Shown here in pieces: positions 56,224 through 64,000 of a DNA stretch of 64,000 nt. The notes under the pieces are model-generated. The model was not told where the DNA came from, did not search any database, and was given only the letters and a program-made list of their open reading frames with translations. The DNA is from Punica granatum (taxonomy: Eukaryota; Streptophyta; Magnoliopsida; Myrtales; Lythraceae), in contig NC_045127.1 of the NCBI RefSeq assembly GCF_007655135.1, positions 4,216,001 to 4,280,000 on the forward strand. The letters are read 5' to 3'. Each line of letters begins with the position of its first letter. Positions within the stretch are counted from its first letter, which is position 1. The position numbers were made by a program, and so were the translations under genes.

Positions 56224-57319
56224 AGATGTACTTCGACAGACACTGAACTCCATGGAGTATATACGAAGAAATGCCATTATGAGTTATGATTACTTTCGCC
56301 ATCCTTTCCTTGTACACGAAGTCTCTATCTTCCGTTAACTTGCAATACGCACGTATATATCTTATATCTTATATCTTGTGTAGACAAAGAATTAGTCCAT
56401 TACATAATATATGAACATAGATTATATAATTTGATACTGAACCTTGTAATGCAGCACTATTTCATTCGTTGCTAATGCTTTCTTATCAAAGAATTCTTAC
56501 CAAAATAGACGATTTACGAGTGTCGTATCAACATGTACACAAATCTCTATGCATCGTGGCAAAATGAAAATAGTACTGACTCCAACATTGATCATAAAAG
56601 AATTGATCAAACTGTGTCGTCATCGCTCACTAACAATTGCACTTCATTGGAACAGTCATTTACCGACAATTCTTGAAACCACGTCGACCACTTCAAGTGT
56701 CCATAGAAGCTCCTCATGAAATATTCAAGAGTTATAGCCATAAGGAAGAAATATATTTGTATATTAGATGTGAAAGAGAGAATGTATTTGGTGCAAGTAA
56801 AGGAAGAAGGTCGGCTTCGTCTAGGGATTGTGGCATCACATGTTTGTGGCCATTTCCCGCTTGTAATTATTAGATTATATTATATTTGATTGGAAGAAGA
56901 CTTACCAAACCCATAAGTCGGCAGATTTTTTAATGCACAAACCAAAGAAAAAAATCAATGTATCGACGTCCTTTGTTATACGAAAGCATTATCAATGTAT
57001 CGATCGGTTGCATTCCATCAGCATATTATCTTCCAGTAAAGCAGTACGTCGACATTTCAAAAACAGCGGACGCCAGACGTACTCCTATCTAGATTAACAA
57101 GACTTTGACGCGGAATGGACAATCGGATCGACCATCGGTTTCATCGGCCAAAAACAGACGTAAGACCTCTCACTTGATATCTCAAACTCTCATAACATTT
57201 TACAACCTCATAGTTAAATAGCAAGCAACGGTCTATCACTGCCCATTATACAATTCCTCAAACAACCACTGTAGATACTGTATGATAGCGCTATGTCGAC
57301 CGAAGATCGGTATGCAAAA
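56224..57319. other. Intergenic region
   Basis: No gene, RNA or repeat is recognised apart from the target duplication at its left edge. Confidence 0.4.
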
Positions 57320-57869
57320 CTAAGAACCTCTTACGGTATTTGCCCGTCTTTCCCCCGGTTCGTCATCTCCGGTCTTGGGGTAATCAGCATTCTCTTCATG
57401 TTCCTTGTACTTCTTCTTGACAGACTCGCTGTCGGAATTCCCCATGACGGCTTCTTCGGTCCCGTCATAGGTCTTATCAACCGTCTGGCTGGCAATCCCT
57501 CGCTCGGTCTCACTCAGCCTCTCCTCCGCTACCCTCTTGAACTCCTGCGCCGTGGAGGGGGCTCGCTCGTCGTTATGATCACGGTGGCTGTATCTCTGCT
57601 ACCACGTAACAACAATCAAACTATACTTGAAATTATCGATGAATTATAGAAAAAAAAAAGACCAACAATCGACAGACATAATTAATAATTATAGTTACCA
57701 TAACGTGATTGCACAGAGGTGGCCTTGGAGTTGAAGGCATGAAGATCAACCTCGGAATTATCAAAGAAGAGAGGCCACGGCCATTAAAGCCCATCCCGCT
57801 CTTGTTTGTTACCAGAAGCAAAAGCTCTCTCATCTCAATCCACAGAAATGGTGAGGTGAAGTTCTTCAC
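57320..57869 (-). CDS. Small LEA-like hydrophilic protein, two exons
   Basis: Exon 2 (57320 to about 57598) encodes a very hydrophilic sequence: AQEFKRVAEERLSETERG, then IASQTVDKTYDGTEEAV and VKKKYKEHEENADYPKTGDD. This resembles plant LEA-related small proteins. Exon 1 ends at 57699 with ATG|gtaact and supplies a hydrophobic/basic N terminus that could be an organelle presequence. Three in-frame starts are possible (57869, 57833, 57794); I cannot decide between them, and the stated end takes the most distal. The acceptor could be at 57599 or 57596, a one-codon difference. A G-box/ABRE upstream fits ABA or desiccation control. The family assignment is from memory of sequence style and is tentative. 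Confidence 0.6.
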
Positions 57870-57927
57870 CTGAGAGAATTTGAAGGGTTGGATCGAGGAG
57901 ACGTGTCATTTCCAAGACTCCGCTTAA

Positions 57928-57933
57928 CACGTG
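57928..57933 (-). promoter_or_regulatory. G-box/ABRE (CACGTG) upstream of the LEA-like gene
   Basis: The site reads gccacgtgttaag on the minus strand, about 60 bases above the most distal start codon. A second ACGT core (acgtgtca) lies at 57901-57908. Such pairs are typical of ABA-responsive promoters. Confidence 0.5.
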
Positions 57934-58394
57934 GCGGACCTGGGAGCTGCCATGTCACTCAGACCATGCAGCTGTGCATAACAACCTCAACCTCATCGAG
58001 TTACCTTGGCAGTTAATGTTCCTGATATTCTGGGTGGGATCAAGAATTGAAATCCACTCTCTCTCTCATTGCATGTTTGAAAATGTTCTTAACGTGAACT
58101 CTCACCAAGTGACCCTGGGGAAGAACCAATTATGATTGTCTTTTCCGAGATGAGATGGTGACTGGACAAAATCTTAACACGGTATATAACATGTATAGAC
58201 GATCCTGCGACTTGTTAAGATAACATCAATCGTGTAAGAGGTTGCCACAATCGAACGAGAACTGCATAACAGTAACCTCAACTGAAAGGTTCCGAACTCA
58301 AAAGACTCATTGCAATGAGTAGCACACATTGCTGATGTCCTTGTCATTATCGAGGTAAAGGCAAACATGGAAAAAAAAAATGAAGTTGCAACAT

Positions 58395-60461
<2,067 letters not shown>

Positions 60462-60475
60462 CGTGATGACCAAGT

Positions 60476-61063
60476 CTATCAAAATTAAAATAAACAAGTC
60501 ATTGAGCTACAACAGGCAGTACAATACTGCAATTCAACTGTGAAAAGAATCCAATCTACAGCACATTGAACAACAATTTGAGTGTGTCCAGGCATGATCA
60601 GAAAGGGCTGGCGGGGTTGAGCCCAAAAGGGAAGATTTTGCCCACCTTCAGCCCGCTAATAGTAACTGGAAATCAGGAGCATGAGTTCACCATTACTCAC
60701 TGAGGCATAGAAGAAATGAAATACAATGTCACAGAGTGAACAGCCAAAGTCACTTTGCCTCGTTAAAGACAGTAAAAGACGAAACCCAATAGAGATTTTC
60801 CAACAACAACCGAGTCTTTTTAACTTCAAAGCACATTGCAACCAATAATTACTAAAAGCACTGGCCATCAGCCATCAGCAAAACCGCAACAACAGGTAGT
60901 TTTCTCATCAGCCAAACAGAAAACAGAAAGCTAGCAGAGTAGTACACAGAGCCACAGCATCACGCTTCACTACACTTATCAGTTATCAACCCGCAAATAT
61001 CAAAGCCCTTCAGAAAGAAACGAACTTTTTCCGATACGCAAACACCCCAACAACAGCCTGTAC
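60476..61063 (-). other. Predicted 5' UTR intron of the ATCase gene
   Basis: On the minus strand a donor catctgtcag|gtacag lies at 61064/61063 and an acceptor ttttgatag|actt at 60476/60475, fourteen bases before the ATG. It is inferred from consensus; cDNA would decide. Confidence 0.4.
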
Positions 61064-61064
61064 C

Positions 61065-62059
61065 TGACAGATGACGAGTAGAAAGGGGAGACGTTATGGT
61101 ACTAATCACTCACAATGACACAGCAACAGAGACAGGAGCTTAAATTGACAGGTGAAGAAATTGGGCGGCCTCTGCTCAAAGTGCTCCTCGGTGTTTCAAG
61201 GAAACCAAGGGAGTTCGGCGGGGAGGAAGATTGCGGTGAGAAGAATATAATGAACAAGAAGTACGAAGGACGAGGTGAGCTGGGTCGGGGATTTATCTCC
61301 TTAAAAATTGGAGCTTTGGAGGAAAAGAGAGACCTTTCTTGCTCGTCATCATCATGGGACGAAGAGAGAGAATATACGCATATATCTTTTTCACTACACT
61401 ATGAGATTTATTATTATCAATACGTCCCGACCGATGTTCTGAGATTCTGGTCCGACATTGATGAGTGCTGCTGCTTGAGCATTGTATTCATTGATGGTTC
61501 GTGATGGGCCGTTTTCCCCTCCATCTGCCTGTGACAGGAAGGAAGATTATCTGATTTCTTTAAGGAACCATCTCCGTTTTATTTCGGGGATTTAACGGGA
61601 GAACTAAGGAGCTCGCACCTATGTTAGCATTACTGGCCCTGGCGGAATCACCCCGTGAACTTGGATTCGAGCACTTACTAATGCTTAGTGTCGGGACTGT
61701 CTCGATGCAAGTCCAACATGACGGAGAACCTAATCTAATAAATAGGAGGCGCTGTGCAACTCCCCGAGACATAATTCAGATTTACATGCCCGAAGCTAAA
61801 AATGGTTTAGACTAGAGTACCATAAATCAATATATGACCGTCTGAGCATGGCATACTCGATTGAAAGTGTGCCAGTAATTATCCGCAGATTCTGCACTCG
61901 GTAGAAGAAGCATAGGAAAAGATACGAATTCATTCCAACAATCGCAATTTCAATAGGAAGATCAAACCTGATAGACAAAAATGATCTAGTAGGATCTAGT
62001 TTATTGTAAGGAGTATACACATATATGCAGATCCGTCTTCCATTATCATCTATCGACTA
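61065..62059. other. ATCase promoter side and spacer
   Basis: The first part is presumed ATCase leader and promoter. No further gene is supported. Confidence 0.4.
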
Positions 62060-62526
62060 TCATCGGCTTCCACTGCCTCCACGTTCCTCGTCAATCTGCT
62101 CTCGCTGTTTCTCAGCGAGTTTCTCTTACGCCAATTCCGCTGCATCTCTCCCTCCAATGAGTAATCTAATCATGATCTCTGGGTCCTTCTCGAATCGGGC
62201 GTCCTCGAACTCTCTCCGAGCATTCTCTCTCAAGAGTCAAGACATCCCTCCACAGCATCCCACGGAAATCAGGCCACATGAAGAACCAAGTGGCCCGAAG
62301 GATGTCTCTGTAGAGACTCAGTGCCTCTCTTCGGGTGCTTGTCAGCTGTTGCCAAGCTTGCAGCTCCTCCTCTTCATCGTCAAGAGACTTCTCCTTCTTC
62401 ACCACATGCCTGTCCAAGAGCTCTTCAATTGTGTCAGGGCCGTTGTGTAAGGAACGGGAGCTTACAATGGCCTCACAGTCGCCGCATCTTATTACTCTTT
62501 AAAGGAATAGACAGACTTCGCCACAT
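62060..62526 (-). pseudogene. LYR-motif (Complex1_LYR) family pseudogene
   Basis: The central frame reads GPDTIEELLDRHVVKKEKS, then LTSTRREALSLYRDILRAT and WPDFRGMLWRDVL. The REALSLYRDILR stretch is the LYR signature of mitochondrial Fe-S and complex assembly factors. Three lesions are seen. A frame change near 62490 separates a possible presequence (MWRSLSIPLKS) from the body. A 7-base duplication (caagagtcaagac at about 62231-62243) shifts the frame before ENARREFEDARFEKD. An in-frame TAA at 62126-62128 interrupts the end. The name is from the motif only; the parent gene is not in this window. Confidence 0.7.
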
Positions 62527-64000
62527 TTGAAGTTTTCTAATCATCACTCTTTCGCTCCCTCTGCAGTTCAAAAGCAAATTAAAGCAGAGCAATTGTATTT
62601 GGCTTGATAATTTATTTGGCTCCTGCAGTCGTAAGTAATGAGCACCTCGCAAAATCAATCGAGCAATTTAGAGCATTGTTACAGAAGAGGCTGGAGCTGG
62701 AACTTTGTACAAAACCATTAGCAGTACCTCTACAGCTGAGATTAACTGCCCAAATTGGGAAAAGTAATGAAAACTACTAAGATTTCCAGTATTTCCTGTT
62801 TGATCTTGAACGGGAATGCAATTCAGAGCAAAAGCATAGGACAACTATAGTCTAAAACTTTGTCATGGCAACTGCTTCAATTGAATCACGACAATACTCA
62901 CATGAGCCATTATGTTACATATTCCTATCGAATCCTTGACATCGAAGTACACAATTCAAGAGCATTACAATCTACTGAGGCACTTTGGGTCGCCATTACT
63001 GGAATTTTCCAGTGGACTCCCTACTTCATCTCAAAATTCTATGAATCTACAGTCTGAAACAGTCGATAAAAATCAACTTCAGAATCTTAGGATGATGCCA
63101 GCCGTACGTTTTTCGTGGTTCAGTTCTTCCGGCTTACCTTCCTATTCCCACATTTCTAAAGCGAGCAAATACTTCATGGCGAAAATAAAATCCATAAATA
63201 AACGGCAAGAGCTTGAGCAAGTCGCAATGAATCATTGGAAGGTCTCTTCTTTTACTTTCATCACAACTGATTAAATCTCTCCGATCATATCTTCCAAACA
63301 AAAGCAGTCTTAGCTGAGTAAAACCAATCAACAGCTGAATACCAATCAGCTTCACCATCCAACAATCAAATACCAAACAAAAGCAATCTCAGCTGAATCA
63401 AAGCACAAATGGCTGCGCAGAATTGTATCAAGAATACAATATAGAGAATGCAGTACGTCTTCAAATTGATAAAATGGAGAAGGAGAACTCACCGTGGACG
63501 GAAGATTCGGAGACCTGAGAGGAAGAGGGCGGAAGCTTGGAGGAACGAACATGGAAATAGCGGGAGAGAGAGAATCGGTGGAAATGATGCGGGCGAAGGA
63601 AGGCAGTCGGATCCGATTGACCCGATTAGTGTTGCAAAGAAAGGATTAATTCAGAATTACCCCCCTAAGACTTTTTCCCTGTCTCACTTTACTCCTCATT
63701 GTTTCTACTTGTCTTATCAGTATTGTTGTAGAAGAGAGACAGATCACCTGACCTGACCAGTATCATCTACACGACCGGAATCAATTCGACTCTGCAATCG
63801 ACCCATTACATTGCGAGATCTCCGGAGTCGTAGGACTTCCCCGATCCCTTTTATTGGTTCCAACGTCTATGGTTGCTTGTTATGCAGAGAAGTAGATTAA
63901 ATGATGGCGTTATCGAAAAGATTCTTCTACTTTGCAGAAAATGACCGGGAGTTGATCGTCTTGCTGATGCAAACTTGTATTGATTCAAACAAATTTGTGG
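62527..64000. other. Right-end region without a supported gene
   Basis: A minus-strand segment near 63475-63552 (MFVPPSFRPLPLRS) ends at a good donor (cacg|gtgagt) and could be a first exon of a gene running left. No matching downstream exon was found. Confidence 0.3.

Noticed and set aside
57293..57649. 118-codon open frame on the plus strand
   Set aside because: It is antisense to the LEA-like gene, whose minus-strand frame has a typical hydrophilic LEA-like composition and a consistent splice.
61115..61504. 129-codon open frame on the plus strand
   Set aside because: It overlaps the presumed ATCase leader and promoter on the other strand and shows no domain or start context.

Overview
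The window is plant nuclear DNA, most likely from a eudicot. The support is: spliced genes with GT-AG introns of plant size, a chloroplast-targeted aspartate carbamoyltransferase, a GH17/CBM43 beta-1,3-glucanase, a plant-type EHD protein with its EH domain at the N terminus, Ty1/copia elements primed by initiator tRNA-Met, and plant-type U1 snRNA genes with USE and TATA promoters. I cannot name the species from sequence alone.

Positions 1-42.6 kb are an unusual accessory array. About twenty loci, from intact to badly decayed, carry one short motif, roughly [SG]-[FLM]-[RK]-N-x-x-F-K-[MW]-x-T-F-[DN], followed by a Gly/Ser-rich linker and a short basic tail rich in Trp and Cys. I do not recognise the family. 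The N termini differ. The c type (4.9, 8.0 and 16.6/22.3 kb) starts with a signal peptide or anchor and has a charged, coiled-coil-like middle. The e and f types (10.5, 12.2, 30.5, 33.8 kb) share an acidic domain, and e1 adds a basic NLS-like stretch next to a SUMO-interaction-like motif. The a, m, o, q and r loci are further variants. Several copies share a promoter module with a TATA box and a predicted 5' UTR intron. Four near-full-length U1 snRNA loci (14.85, 24.15, 32.38, 36.13 kb) and two U1 3' fragments (6.24, 9.28 kb) are interleaved in a repeating order: g-type relic, U1, then an a-type relic or e-type promoter. Protein family and U1 genes therefore appear to have amplified as one segment.

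The array is broken by mobile DNA. A copia element with two LTRs and a CAATG target duplication (16786-22322) splits c3. A 5'-truncated copia (25147-30486) abuts f2. A solo LTR with CTTTA duplications (13291-14483) sits downstream of f1. Two MITE-like elements lie at 33.0-33.5 kb. A 3-kb tandem duplication (about 3.3-9.4 kb) differs mainly by one-base homopolymer changes plus one patchy segment, so the assembly there needs caution.

Positions 43-64 kb are ordinary gene space, all coding on the minus strand: a 16-exon EHD ATPase of 545 aa, a 3-exon secreted beta-1,3-glucanase of 469 aa, a 2-exon small LEA-like protein with an ABRE-type promoter, a 5-exon ATCase of 381 aa, and a LYR-family pseudogene. 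The long spacers are AT-rich and hold a probable Helitron (54164-54502) and a second solo LTR (55689-56223). These genes do not form a pathway; they are ordinary neighbours in a plant chromosome.
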